64,000 nucleotides of DNA from Ficedula albicollis. Taxonomy: Eukaryota > Chordata > Aves > Passeriformes > Muscicapidae. Location: NCBI RefSeq assembly GCF_000247815.1, contig NC_021671.1, forward strand, positions 29,178,952 to 29,242,951. The letters run 5' to 3'. Made by a program: the position numbers and the translations under genes. Positions within the stretch are counted from its first letter, which is position 1; every line of letters starts with the position of its first letter. Below, in pieces: positions 42,651 to 56,227 of this stretch. The notes beneath the pieces were generated by a model. The model saw only the letters and a list, made by a program, of their open reading frames with translations, did no database searches and was not told where the DNA came from.

Positions 42651-45600
42651 TTCAAATTCCCTTTTTGAGTGTGTATAAAGTGTCAATTTTCTGGTAATTA
42701 AAAAGTCTGAAGAATACTTTTTCTTACCAGTGTGTGAACCTAAGGAATTTGTGGTTGGAGTAGCCTTGAAAAGTCCAAATACTTATCACATAGCATGGCT
42801 TTTCCCATTTTTTCTTATTCATTGCTTTCAGCGTAGGGAAAGATCATACTGAACTTTCCCATCCACACTGAGACTCTGAGTCAAACTCCCTGCAATATAC
42901 CCATATTTGAGTAGAAATTATGCCTTTGTGCAGCATTTCCAAAATAAATGACCATTAGCAGCAACTTTTTTGTTGTGCCATTTAAAAAGTTTTCCTTGGC
43001 CAATTATATGAAACAATACAAGAGAGATATTCTGTTTGTACAGGTGCTCTTCAGCTCCAGCCCCTACTGATAATCATACTATGTCTCCAATGAAAGACAG
43101 TGGCAAGATTTGGTAACTGTAATGGACAGGTAAACAGTGGCATTTGCTAAAAAATGTGCATTTGTTAGAAGATCTCTGTTTCATCCCATGTAGGTACGTT
43201 GAAAGCCAAAGATATTTCACTGGCATGCTGGCAATAACAGCATTAAATATATTGAAATTATATTTGTTGAAGCATATTTATTTATTGATGGTTTGGGGAT
43301 ATTTTTGCCTAGTAAATACCCAAATCTTTTTTTAATGCATACACTGTGAAGCCATACTTGTTGAATATTCATATTCAGAAGGTTGTGTTTTATTTGTTTA
43401 AATTAATTAGTACTTTTTTTGTAGCAAGCTGTGTAGGAAATACTATTTGAATTGCTAGACAGAACCAAACATGTCAAAAAAGCTCATAAATTCCCTGTTG
43501 TGACCCAAAATCATTTAACTTTTTGCTTAGATCAAAGGAAGGGTGTTGCAGGTTGTCCCAGTCAGTGTGTTAGTGTGCAGAAGGAAGGATTTGTCATTAG
43601 GTGTCACTGTCAGGGGGTCACAGCTTGGACTGGGAAGGATGTCCTAGGGGAGCATTGGGTGCTGAGCTCCTAAAATGGTATTTTAGAGTTTAAGCAGTGA
43701 CCACCTCTGTGTGGAGGATGGGGATCCTGGATAACCCCACATGGAGGAGCCTGGCAAGCAGCCTGCTGAGCCAGCCTGTCCTCTGCCTCAGAAAAGTGCC
43801 TTTCTCCCTGGGGACTCCTTGAACAAAACTCATGAAACTAAGTGCTGTGCTCATTTTTATTCTAAGTACAGCAGAGGATCATGGTTGTGTAATGCCACCA
43901 GAGGAATCATGTTTCTTCTTTCCTAGCAATGAGCTCAGTGTTCAGGGCAGTCACCTGTGATGTGATGGATGGAACTTCAGTTCCCTCTCCTCTCTGATGG
44001 GAATTCAAAACTGCATCTTCCATCTTTAAGGAAAGTCCCCACATAGCCCATAGCCCATTGGCTGTACCACTCCCTGCCATAAAAGCATTTTGTACCTATT
44101 GTATAAAGACTGCTCATTATAATATCAAGATGTGCCTAAATAAACCTCAGAGGAGGATGAGTGCTCTGTTTAGCATAATGCTTGATTCTTTGCTCTTGTG
44201 CTGGCTTTTCCAAAGGAGAAGTGGTGAAATTGTCTGTCTTTTGAAATGGCTTCAATGTTAGTGACAAGCAAAACGTGGGAAATGAAAGTTTGGACCTGTT
44301 TATGTCATTGAATAAATGATTGCATTTATTTTTCCATATCCTAGATGAATGCTTTGGTTACTAAGACTGCAAGGAATTTGTGCTGCTTCTCACTTGGGTG
44401 TCAGGCATTTTTGATGCATTCTTTTTAGCTCAAATCCATCAGAGATGGAGAGGAACCTGAAGAAATGGGAAATGTTCTCCTGGGTTTGACAGGAGTCACT
44501 TGGCCCAGGGCTTGTGCTGTAAGCTTGGTCTCTCATATTTCCATCTCCCCAGGCTCCTGGCTGTCCAGAGTGGCCTGTGTTAGGGGTGTTAGACAGTACC
44601 CCTGCTCTCAGGGTGTATTTTGGTTTGATTTTCGAACACACAATACTGTATTCCCTTACCACCCCCTGTGGCAGCACCTTGCAGAAATCCTCTACCAAGC
44701 CTTTGACACGGTTTTCTTGAATTCAGACTGTGCTACACACTATTTCAATGGAGCTCTGCCTGGCTTTGACAAGGCACTGCCTGTGAGCCTGTGTGGACAG
44801 AGAGGCATTGGGGTCCTGGGGCACTGATTTCAGCAGGTAAAGCACAGAGTCACTGTGATGTGATAGCAGCTGTGGGCTCGTGGCTGGATTGCAATTTATC
44901 TTCTTCAAGTCTGCATCTCCCTCTGAGTTTCTCCCTGCTCTCTCTCCTCTCTTGAAGAGTGATGCCATGTTTCCAACTCTTCTTTCAGCAAAGGGACAAT
45001 TACAGACTCCAAACAGAGCTGATGAACAAACTTGTGGGTTTTTCTAGCATGGACCATCTTGTGAGGGAGAGAGGAGAAGCTGTAATCAACACATTGAGAA
45101 TTCGACCTTGCTCCCAGTCAGCCTCATGTGTCTGTCTCACATTGCTCCATGTGCTTATGGGCAGCAGGAAACAGGAGGGAGAATGTAAATGAAACATTTG
45201 ATTAACTATTCCTTTCTTTCTGACTGTAATGGAATCAGCATGCAAATTCCATTCCGTGTTTTATTTTTTTACATTGACAGTGTAGCTACACAAAAAATAT
45301 TATGATCTTCTGCTGCCAAATGCAACTGAATGAATTATTCTGAAGCATTCTGATGCCTGTCTTTGTCACAGTCTCCTATTTCAGTCCCTGTCATGCACTG
45401 TGCCTATCATTCATTATAGTTGATGGGTTGAGGGCAGAAAGGTGTCTCTTGCCTTGTTCTCTGGAGAATTTTGTCTTGTCTGTCTCACCTTCAATCACTG
45501 CTAATAGCTCTGCTGGAACACATTCAAGAAGGGTCTGTGAGGAGATGATGAAAATATTTCACAGGGCAGTTAATATTTTAATAGCTAGTTTTAAAAATGA

Positions 45601-46026
45601 ATTTGCTGGAGCAGACCAAAATTAAGATTGCTTAGAGAGATTTTTCTTAGAAGCCTTTTAATTAATTTTTTTATTGTTATTAATCATTAAGCCCTTTGCA
45701 TTCTTGTTACATTTTTCCTGTGAATTGCCATGAAGGATTGGGTTTTACTTTGATTGACCAATGACCATTTATCTTATGAATTCATTAGGATGATTTACTG
45801 TTCAGCAAACACTGTGTTGGAGGAGAGAACAAAGGAGCACCACAGCTATAGGATTGTGTTTTGTAGGATGCTTTCACAAACTTTCAACTGCTGCCTCTAC
45901 CTTGATTTTTAAGCACATTATGGCTGTGTTTGTGGCAGGCTTCCTGTCATTGTTCTGATGTCCTGCAAAGGTTATAGTGAAGGAGTGTGACAGAGTTCAT
46001 CATTTTGGCACCATTGAGGAGCTCAG
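42651..46026. other. Gene-poor sequence
   Basis: Open frames near 44465-44827 and 45353-45625 show no family motifs. No transposon was recognised. Confidence 0.4.
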
Positions 46027-46190
46027 TGGCACACAAGTGGAATTGGTGGACTGTTCTTATGGATTTTTATATTGCATTTACTATTGTTCTCTTGGACTTT
46101 CTGACTTCTGGCACACAAGTGGAATTGGTGGACTGTTCTTGCGGATTTTTATATTGCATTTACTATTGTTTTCTTGGACTTTCTGACTTT
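46027..46190. repeat. Tandem duplication, 82-base unit x2
   Basis: Copies at 46027-46108 and 46109-46190 begin TGGCACACAAGTGGAATTGG and end CTTGGACTTTCTGACTT. They differ at about three positions. Confidence 0.93.
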
Positions 46191-47143
46191 TCTGTTCCAC
46201 TAGAATGTCTATCTGAAAAGACAGGACTAAAATTCTTGTCCAAGAATTTAAGAAATACCGTAGTGTGTAAATGTTCCTAATTATTTCTGTGAGTATTTTT
46301 TCAACGACTGTAATTTCATGAGGTAAGAGATATATTTGGGTATCCTTAGGAAAGGCTTATGTTTCAGTCAGCTGTACAAATAAGTATCAAGTGATCAAGT
46401 ATCAATAAAAGGAGAGACCTCTTGACATCAATAGTTTTTACAGCTTGTTTTTATGTTGCTGTCATTTCTATAAGCATACTGGATACAAGCTTTTGGATTA
46501 CAACAAGGGGTTATAAACTCATTGCTGGAACAAAGGCAGGCATCTCTGTTGATATTAGTATAACCTGATATTTAATTTGATTTTGTGTCTACATCCCACA
46601 TTTTTTTTTCAGAAATAGTAAAATGTGATTGTGCAAGAACTGGATCAGAAGAATGATGTTAAAACCTGGAGTGAGACTGAGAGAAACAGGCTCCATACCT
46701 GGCTCTACTGCAAGCTGTCTTTGGAAGGGTGGGCAAATCATCCAGTATGGCTTTTGCAAGATATATCCTTTAGAATATATATCCTTTGGGACATCAAACA
46801 GATTGAAGACTCATTCCTCCTGTCCCTCTCTGTTCACAGTCTCAGCTTGAGATGCCCATGGCTCAGTCTTCTCAATATCAGGAGGCACAATGACAATAAA
46901 ATATGAATCTATGCATACTTTCCAGAATCATATGAAGAAATTAAATCTGATTTGAATAAATGAAAGGTGCTAAAGAAGAGTTTTTCAGATTACCATCAGT
47001 GATGAAAGTAACAATCTCATTATTTGCTGTGATTTTTTAGAATTTAATTGCTTTGGCACAAACACTACATGTTGAAGCCTTTTAAAATTCACTGATTTAA
47101 GTGCTACCCTTTCACACTGTTTTTTCCCCTGGGATTAGATTAG
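46191..47143. other. No recognised gene
   Basis: A pyrimidine-rich acceptor-like site precedes 46613 but the following frames close quickly. Nothing else was seen. Confidence 0.4.
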
Positions 47144-47329
47144 GATTTGTTTGAGAAGAAAACAGATCATTTTGGTGCTAGACTTGATGAAATCATTGTC
47201 GGCAACTGTCAAGACAAAAATGACTTGAAGACAGATCATCTTGTTATAGGAGGCTTGCTTCAGCAGTCTGGAACTTACAACCAATTTAGATATGTCAAGG
47301 CATTAAACCACCTTTTCAGTGAAGACCAG
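47144..47329 (+). other. Exon-like ORF, unidentified
   Basis: 186 bases, exactly 62 codons, lie between an acceptor (TTTTTTCCCCTGGGATTAGATTAG in full, AG at 47142-47143) and a good donor, CAG|GTATGA. The frame includes HFGARLDEIIVGNCQDKNDL and TYNQFRYVKALNHLFSEDQ. A stop precedes the acceptor in frame, so the openness is confined to the putative exon. The composition is protein-like. I do not recognise the family. Confidence 0.35.
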
Positions 47330-48724
47330 GTATGAAGTAGTAAATGAAGCATTTACCAGATTTTAATGATGGCTGTTTTTAATTAGTTGCAGAAACATGC
47401 AGTAAAGTAATTACGTTAAATACTGAGGAGTTCAGAGATTAAATTATTCACTTCACGACTAATGGAAATGCTAACTGACCCTTTGTCCCCTTTGTCACTG
47501 ATTTTCAAGCATCTGTGAATGTTGCAGTCCCTTTGCTGGCCTGTCACTGAAAGTTGTGCTGCAGGGGCACACCCAGTGAACTCTGGCTGCTTGTGGGCTT
47601 TTGGGTCCAGAAGCTGGGAAAATATGAGGTAGCTCTTCTAAATAATTACTTCTAAATAATTGCTTGGTGTATCAAACAATTCTTTCTCTTCTTATGTTGT
47701 TTGAGTAAAACCTTGTATTTGTTACATCCAGCTGACACAGAAAACAAGGCTTTGATTAGCACAGAAAAACGAGGATTCTGCCCGGCATGGGTAATGGAAG
47801 TGGTGCCTGAGTTTACGCTTATCTAGATTTAGCAGTCATTAAATTGTTTTATCTTGTCATGTGAACTTATCTAAGAGAATTTCATTCAGAGTGACATAAG
47901 CAGAGGTTACAATCTCTGGAAAGCACCAGACCATCACTTCCAGCATCTTCCACCCCATATTTCTAATCTCACTAATGGAACTGCGACCATTCCAGTTCTT
48001 GTGGAGCTCAGAGCTGGAAGACTGCAGAAATTCATATTTCAACTATGGGCAATACTCCTTCTATTCTGATTCCATTGGAAAAGATTTAAAATGAGTTATT
48101 CTTATCCTTTTCCATTAAGCATTCCTCTGCTTAGTAGCACAAATGTAATTAAGATTGTGGGCCTTATGACTCTTTTTAATGGAATTAGACCCCATGACTC
48201 ACTCGGGCATTATCTGAAGAACGTCTCCCCATGCAAAATGACTCAATCACTAAGATTGCTGTATGGCAGCATGCCAAGATATTAGGACCCAAAGAGCTAG
48301 CACTTAATCTGATTCAGGGACATCTTTAATATTTTTTGAACATACATGCAAGCATATTCCAAATATCTTTCCCTCCAAACCAGAAGTTAAGAATTTATTT
48401 CAGGCACACTCTGCACTCTGAGATGTCTTACAACATTATTGATCCTTTTAAAGTAATTGAATTTAATTCTGAAACATTTTGCAAAATTTCAGATGAAAAA
48501 GTAGTGCATACAAATTAGGACAAAGTTCAGGGCCATGAGGAGGTCACTGAGCACTGAAGGCTGCAACTACTGGCACTCTCAGTTGTTTAGCCGTTTTCCC
48601 TATTTTGCTCTCTTGATCTCAAGATTGAGTAAAGGAATTGGGTCAGACTAAATATCCCATTCTTAAATCCCCACCATTACATTTAGTGAAAAAATGATTA
48701 GGAAAATGTGATCAGAAGCAGCAA
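47330..48724. other. No recognised gene
   Basis: AT-rich, with short ORFs only. Confidence 0.4.
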
Positions 48725-49365
48725 GCTTTCTTGGCTGATGGCAAGTTGAACCTGAGTGAGCAGTGCCCTGGCAGCCAGGAGGGCCAGCCCTGTCCTGGGG
48801 ACATCAGGGACAGCATCACAGCCGGGCAGAGAGGGAGGAGATTGTCCTGCTCTGCTCTGAGCTGGGGCAGCCTCACCTCCAGTGCTGGGGGCAGCTCTGG
48901 GTGCCACAACACAAAAAAGATCTTAAGGTATGAGAGAGTGTTCAAAGGAGGGGAATAAAGGTGGTGGAGGAGAAGCTGTATGAGGAAGAGCTGAGGACAC
49001 CTGGTCTGTTCAGCCTGGAGGAGACCTCACTGAAGTCATCAAAGTCCTCATGAGGGAAGACACATCAGATGTCTTCTCTGTGGTGATCATTGATAGGCCC
49101 CCAGCAAAAGGTGTGAAGCTGAGTCAGGGGGCGTTTAGGTTGGACATCAGGAAAAGTTTCTTCACCAGAGAGTGTTTGGACACTGCAACAGGCTGCAACA
49201 GGCCCCCAGGCAAGTGGTCACAGCACCAGCCTGACAGAACTCAAGAAGTGTTTGAACAATGCTCCCTGACACAGGGTGTGACTTCTGGGGCTGCCCAGGA
49301 GTTGGACTCAATGATCCTTGTGGGTCTCTTCCAACTCAGAATATTCTAGGATTCTATGATTCTTG
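48725..49365 (+). mobile_element. CR1 LINE 3' portion
   Basis: It runs from GATGGCAAGTTGAACCTGAG and CAGTGCCCTGGCAGCC (the reverse-transcriptase C-terminal region) through GTCTGTTCAGCCTGGAGGAG, TTAGGTTGGACATCAGGAAA, GTTTCTTCACCAGAG and GAGTTGGACTCAATGATCCT to GATTCTATGATTCTT, the typical CR1 terminal short repeats. It is 5'-truncated, as usual for LINE insertions. Confidence 0.92.
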
Positions 49366-50785
49366 TAGTATCTCTTTCACATTCTGAACATTCTTGGCCT
49401 GAAGGCTGTTTATGTTTAATATCTCCCAGTGGATTAATCTTCCCTGAACTGGTTCAGCCATTTTTGCTCCCAATTTAATTTTCTTTGGCACTCAAAATAC
49501 AGTTAAGTGCTGTGCCAAATTCCAGCCTATTTCTTAGTTTAAATCTCATCTTCCAATGAAAGGAGAAGAAATAAGCGATAACCATATCCTTAAAATCAGT
49601 CATTTCTATCTGAGATGATATTTGCATAACAAAAGCCTAATTTTCAAGTGTGATGATTTGCTACCAAAAGCCAATGGAGTAAAGGTGAAGTGCAGGTTCT
49701 AGCTGTACCTCTGCAGAGGTGTTGGATATGACTTTTTCCAGTTGGAGGTATCTGGCCAAGATTTTAGTGTGTTCTTCTTATTCAAATTATTGCACCAATT
49801 TATTATTTCTCAGTTCATTGCCAGAAAGCTGATATTTTCTCCTTATAAAAGGAAGAGAGAATAATTATTAAATTAATGTAATTAATCATTATCAAAATAG
49901 CTTCTATCAAGTATAAAATTTCTCATGGCGATAAACGGTGAGCATTGTCACTCTTTATATTTGTTCTAACCTGACAGAGGCCAACTCATCTTCATTTATG
50001 GTAAGTGGCTAGATGCCCTATGGTGTTAATATCACAATGGGGTACTTTCAGTCATCTAAAATGAAATTGTGTGGCACGACACAGAACTTTGTGAAGCCTC
50101 AGTGGATATGCAAGAATCTAATAATACCTATTCAGTGATCATGCAAGACCCTTTTAATTGCTGAGTTTTCCCACATGCTGATGCTGGAACTGTACCACAG
50201 TCTAAAAAGATACTAATCAGTGGAAAAACTTTCTAGAAAAGATGTTTTATGAGGGTTTAATGTAAGCAGCAAGTGCATGCATACAATTTTAATATGTCAG
50301 TTCAAGAAAACATTGTCTACTGCCTATTACATCTGTTCTAGGATGTGTGGTTGATATGCTGCACCAACAAATGCTCACCTACAGACCCATCTGAAACTTG
50401 AGACTCTGCCAACCACTGCAGGTGTTAAGCCTATGTTTATCCACTGCTGAGATAGAATTCATATGGCAAGTTGTTTTGTGCTTCAAGTAAATACCAATAG
50501 AGTTTAAAATAGTAATAATTGTTAAAGTCTGTCTTAGCAACAGGGTCTGACCTTTTGTTCAAGTCAGTGAATGAAAACATGTCCTTTCTGAAACAGACAG
50601 GTCCATGGACCTCAGTGGGGCCAGGCTACAATACATGGCTTGTAGAATTAGTTGCCTGTAGATATGGCCCATAATATCTAAAATGATTTAGAAAAAAAAT
50701 GATGGTATTATTATTTCTGATTTATAAAGCAGGAAACTAGGGCCACCAAGGTGAATGACTGATAATTCCCACACTCTTAGCCATG
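49366..50785. other. No recognised gene
   Basis: AT-rich unique sequence with no features seen. Confidence 0.45.
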
Positions 50786-50983
50786 AGTTTTTCTGGCTCC
50801 CTAGGTGGAGAGTCACAACATGGTTGTTCAAAATAATGTGCGAAGCAATATAGTTTTTCTGGCTCCCTAGGTGGAGAGTCACAGCATGGTTGTTCAAAAT
50901 AATGTGTGAAGCAATACAGTTTTTCTGGCTCCCTAGGTGGAGAGTCACAACATGGTTGTTCAAAATAATGTGCGAAGCAATAT
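50786..50983. repeat. Triple tandem repeat, 66-base unit x3
   Basis: Units at 50786-50851, 50852-50917 and 50918-50983 contain TTTTTCTGGCTCCCTAGGTG and TGGTTGTTCAAAATAATGTG. Units 1 and 3 agree with each other (CACAACATGG, GCGAAG) where unit 2 differs (CACAGCATGG, GTGAAG). The unit is a multiple of three, so minus-strand frames stay open with a 22-residue repeat, but no other sign of coding is present. Confidence 0.95.
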
Positions 50984-53900
50984 ACAAGTATAAAATATTT
51001 GGAAATTTCACCACTTGGCCCCAAAAAAGCAAGGAGCCAGTCATCTAACACAAAGTCATTTGTTTTTTTACTTCATGACTTTACAAAATGCTTTAGATAC
51101 CTGTGGATAACCAGTCTAATCAGTGAAAACTTTAAATTGCTTTGAATGCAGCAGCCATCTGAACACATTAAAATGAGTGAGTGGTTAAGGGATTATGGAT
51201 ACATTTACCCACAAATGCCTTTGCTCACCAGCTATGGTCAATTTTGTTTTCAACCCATATTTTGGCTTAAACCCTTTCTTTGAGAGCTCATAATAACTGC
51301 TAGTATGAACATTTCTTAGAGTAAGTGTTTAATTTTCTGAACCAATGGGGATGTCAATAAGGTAACCAGAATCTTGGTTAATCAGGGGGCAGCTACACAT
51401 GTGATAAAGGATCTTTCCATTGACCTTTGACAACTTTTTCTGTATTGTTCCTTACCAAAGGGGTGGAAAATGGGAAAAGTCAAAGTTCTACTATTGGAAT
51501 GCTGGACCCTCAAGTTATGACTCTTCTTTTGGGACAGTCTTGGTGAACCAAAGCTTCCTATGAACTGTGCTGAAGGATATTGGTGAGTGCTCCTCTGTCC
51601 TCCTTTACTCTCTGTTGCCAGTAAAGCAATACAAAAGATATATTGTATGCTTTCAGGTAAGTGGAAGAGATATATTTGGAGAAAAAAACCACCAAAATAA
51701 AGAAAGAAAGGAAATGCATCTTTCAATTATGAGAACTTTTAAAAGATATGGAAGAGAAAATAAATTTCCCTCACTGTAAGGTCCTCTCACAGTCAAATTT
51801 TGCCTTCCTGAAATATATATGAATATTAATTTCTCTTTTCCTCCTTCTTCTTCTGTGCAGCATGTGGTCTTCTCTTACAGAAATTAGTCTGGTGTATCTT
51901 CAAAAGCTGAACTTCTCTGAACAATGTCTATCAATCTGACAGATACACTGCTTTATTAAATTACTTAAAGACACTGACAAAGTCCATAACAATGAATCTT
52001 AATCTTAAGGATTTCAATTCTAATTTGTATGTCTTCCACTAGATTAGCACAGAGAAAAGATAAAGTGAAAAGCTGACTCTGTGTACAAACTAGACACGGC
52101 ACAGTAAAGCCCAAAATCAATAAAAGCAGCAGAAAGTCTGCTGCTGTCCTTTAGACATTTGCTCATGGTGTGAAGGCATTTTTATCATCAAGTTACCTGG
52201 ATCACAGAGCAGACTTTATTTTATAAGAGATTTTCCTTTTTCAAGGAAAAATAATTGTATTGTGGAAACAGTTGCTTTCTTATCTTTCTTCTTAGCAGAA
52301 AAAAGGCATAACACATTTATAAAAATAATAATAAATTCTTGTGATGCATTTTGAACCTTCCTAAGAGAAATTTCACTGATGGAGAAAGGGAGTATGTGGT
52401 TTTCAGGTACTGGCGAGCCAGAAAAAACCTCCTCTCATGTGGGAATTTCAAGACCTCTTTGTGATTAGGGCATTCAAACATGGCATTCTGTGTAGTGACT
52501 GAAAGCTTGAAATGCCATTGTATTTTTTTTTCCTTATAACCAGTTGGATCTTCTTGTGTTCCAGTTAGTGACTACTGTCAGTTGTTGTCCCACATTCCCT
52601 CATTAAAGAACTTGGCTCTGTCTCTTGTCTTCTCTTAACTTTTGGAAAATTGCTGTTAGGTTCCCCCCAGGACGTCTCTTCTCCAGACAAGAAAGTCACA
52701 GGGGTGTATTTGAGACATAATACACACTTGTGAGTCAAGTCCAGCACCAATCATTTGTTCTACTGCCATCCTTACAAAAAGACATCAGTGAAAATGAAGT
52801 GTCATTTTGCTGAAATAAAGTGCAAAGGTCGAAAGCCAAAGCACTAATGCATTAAAAAAAACCCAAACAAACAAAACCAAACTCCCCTTCTTTATATAAA
52901 TGTATTATGTGGAACAGCTTGATAAGCAATGCTAAAGTGAGGCTTAAACATACCTTAAAACTACAAAGTCTTTAGTAAAAATGGCTTTTTAAATCAATAG
53001 TAATCTTATTCTTTCCACATCTGTGCACAGAACTTCTACCTAAACCAGAAGTCAAACATTAATAAATTTGTGTTCCCTTGAAGAGGGAATTTGACTTTTC
53101 AGTAGTAGCCTTCACAATGAATACACTTTTAGAGTGACTGCCCCTGCACAGGCACTGTGCTTTTTGTGCTATTTCTTCTCTAATTTACAAGTCAGTATGA
53201 ATTTCCTTTTTCCATTTTTGACACCAAGAGAGTGACTCAAAGTCACCTGCAGGTTCAGAAGATACTCTATGTACTTGGATACTCTTGTAGTGCAGGAGTT
53301 GTTGCAGAACTTTTTTTGGATAAATTACATTAGAGAATAAGCTTTATTTATTTGATTACATTGCCATAGTGGGACAAGCATGAGCAATTTAGAGTATTAA
53401 ACTGAGGCTGCACAGAAATGTGAGAAGTCTATTTTGGGCTCTCAAAGTTTCATTCTTTTGATAAGAGAGTATTTTGTGCCAAATGAACATTGGAGTGGCC
53501 TTCTGATTACTTTAAATGTACACTGTAATTTCATTATGGCGACCTTGAATGCAGAGTTGTATCAGTTCCTTACAGGCTGACTCATCTCTGCTACACTCCA
53601 AAAGGGGTCAAATTTCCACTTCTTACCTATTTATCCCCTACACAGAATTCCCATGGGCATCTAAACCACATATGGTTTTGAGACACAACAGATTTTGGGC
53701 AATATCTTTATGAAGTATTCAATGGCCAAATTAAAAGATGCACTGTCTCTAAGTTCATTATTTTGGATTTACCTTGGCATACAATAGCCTGGAGGGCAAT
53801 GCTGTATTAGAAGAGTCCCTTTTCATTTCCCAGAGTAAAAAAGGGTACAGATGCTGTTTCAGGCACTGTGAAATACTCTTGTTTGGCTATGAGGTATTTG

Positions 53901-55715
53901 ACCTTGTCGGTGCAGTGAGCACCATGACTGCAGTTTCTGAGCACAAGATAAGGAATTTACACATTTCTGTTACGTCTGCGAGCCATGACTTAATCATGAG
54001 TCATATCTTGTAGTTTTGTACAGACTGAAGAAAGGTGCCACTGTGCCTGCCATTTATAAATTAATCTGCAGTTTGCACCAAAATGATGTACTCATGTTCT
54101 ATAAAGTTTGAGCAGCAGTAACTTTTTTCAATTAAACTGGAAACATACTGTATGAAATTTTGACATTAAATAGAAGGGGAAAAGTGGCTCCAGAGTTGCA
54201 ATTCATTACCTGTATATAAATCAATCTGAAGGAATTATGTAGCACATCTTAGACAATGTGGGTGTAACAGGCAGAGGACCACCTATCATCTTGATGCTGC
54301 ATGGGAAGGGTCACAGTTCAAAAAGGATATCTCTGAGAATATTTGATAAGTCAGTCACAGTACTGAACACTTCATCTGCTTGACTGTGGTTAGAGCTGGG
54401 GTCATCACCCTCTTTTCCACCTACATGAGAGTTTAACTGAGACTTAACCCTTCCTGTGCCTTGTTAGCAGTATTGAGGGACGTCATGCACAGAACCTGTG
54501 TGACAGTGTGATGTCCAGAGCTCTCACAGTGCCCCTAGAGCAGTTAGTGGCTTCTTCAGGGCTTTCCACCTTTCAGTAAGAGCAGAGTGATAGTCAGTGC
54601 TTAAACACTCAAATCAATGCCATTGTCTCTCTTTCCCCCCAGCAGTCTACACCTGCTCATATGATGGTCTGCCCCAGCTCTTTAGGAGGAGCCAGGGTTG
54701 CCTCCTTTGCCTTGGAAGCCAGAGGGCTGATATTTGCTTGCAAAGAGCTGCCTTGGTGGTATGTTATCATGAGGCACCTCATCTCTGTTGTGGAAGTTGT
54801 GTTTGTTGATGCTTTACTTGATAATTCTTTGAGTTTGGACAATACAAATCCCACTGGGGAGTGTCTATCTGTTTGCATTAGGAAAAAGTAAACAATCTAC
54901 TTGGCTTTTCTAATTGTTCTGGACTTTTTTTTTTTTTTTTTCTAAGACTGTGCTGTTTTTAATATTCTACCTTCTGGCCATTTTTCTGCTTTCAGAGAGC
55001 AAATTTCAGAGAAAGAATCATCCATCTTGTCCTGAATCTGCCAGAATGCTGTAGACAGCTATGCTACCTGATGTTTATAGGGCAAGATTGAACCATTGAT
55101 TTTTCACATGAAACTCCCCATTGCCCGGAACAAATTGCAGTGAGGTAAAGCTAATGGCATAACTGCAGCCCTTACAGATGAACAAGACCTGGTTCACCTG
55201 GCATTCTGTTTTGTTCTACAATCTCTGATGAAAGCATTTCTCTGTTAGTATGCATTTTCTTTAACTTGCTTTTCAACTGCTTGTAGTAAAGCAGTTGAGA
55301 GAAGAGTGTCTCAGCTATATAAAATGCAGCAAATGGGTTACTGCTATTCTCCTCTATGACAGATTAATAAACGAAAAAATTACTTAATGATTACGTTTTT
55401 TCCTGTGCCAATTCAAACCTCTGACACTTGCAATTTCTATAATTCCTTTGAGAAAGAAACTCGGGCTGGAAACCGAGTTGCTTCAGAGTGAGATTGTAAA
55501 CAGCTGCTCCTATGTCTCTGTGCAAAAATGGTTTTTAATCACTGGTGATTTCTTAAAGTTGAGCAAGGGAAATAAGGTTGGCTGACTGAATCCTATGCTT
55601 GATATACAAATGGAGTTCCCACAATTCCCACTCTGATTTGTAAAAAAATGATCTCTAGGAGAAATGGAGGAATGTGTGCCAAGGGTGAAGCTACATGCTT
55701 CATGTTTAGACCAGC
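50984..55715. other. Gene-poor sequence
   Basis: Short ORFs only. A T-run lies near 54926-54942 and an A/C-rich simple stretch near 52855-52885. Confidence 0.4.
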
Positions 55716-55925
55716 TGGTGATCCTAGCAACTCCACATGATACATTATATTTCCTGCTCTGTAGGGTCATGAGTTGATTTAACCATTTTTCTACAAAAAA
55801 CATGGCAGTTTTCTACCAACCATTGGTGATCCTAGCAACTCCAGATGATACATTATATTTCCTGCTCTGTAGGGTCATGAGTTGATTTAACCATCTTTCT
55901 ACAAAAAACATGGCAGTTTTCTAGC
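55716..55925. repeat. Tandem duplication, 108-base unit x2
   Basis: Copies at 55716-55823 and 55824-55925 begin TGGTGATCCTAGCAACTCCA and end ACATGGCAGTTTTCTA. They differ at only a few positions. A third, partial copy lies about 230 bases downstream (56157-56227). Confidence 0.93.
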
Positions 55926-56156
55926 ACTTCTGGGCATAGGTGTGATAGCAAAATAAGTCTACTGAAGACCAGAGCTATCATGTATCACAGAGAGAAGCCT
56001 GTGTAAAGTAACAAGCATAAAAATATGCAAAACCAATCCCCACTTTTCACTCAAAACACTAATCTATAATCAATGCCAGGAGAGCAGAAATGTAAGACAA
56101 TGTAAATTAATTATTTACTTCAAATAGAGAATTTCAAAATAGAGAGCTACCAACCA

Positions 56157-56227
56157 CCTGCTCTGTAGGGTCATGAGTTGATTTAACCATTTTTCTACAA
56201 AAAACATGGCAGTTTTCTACCAACCAT
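56157..56227. repeat. Dispersed third copy of the 108-base unit (partial, 71 bases)
   Basis: CCTGCTCTGTAGGGTCATGA through ACATGGCAGTTTTCTACCAA matches the 3' part of the first copy (55753-55823) apparently base for base, and is closer to it than the second copy is. Confidence 0.9.

Noticed and set aside
44465..44968. Overlapping ORFs of 120 and 81 codons on opposite strands
   Set aside because: No family motifs or consistent splice sites on either strand.
50688..51051. Two overlapping minus-strand ORFs with a repeating 22-residue peptide
   Set aside because: The openness comes from a 66-base tandem repeat; there is no start, splice or family support.
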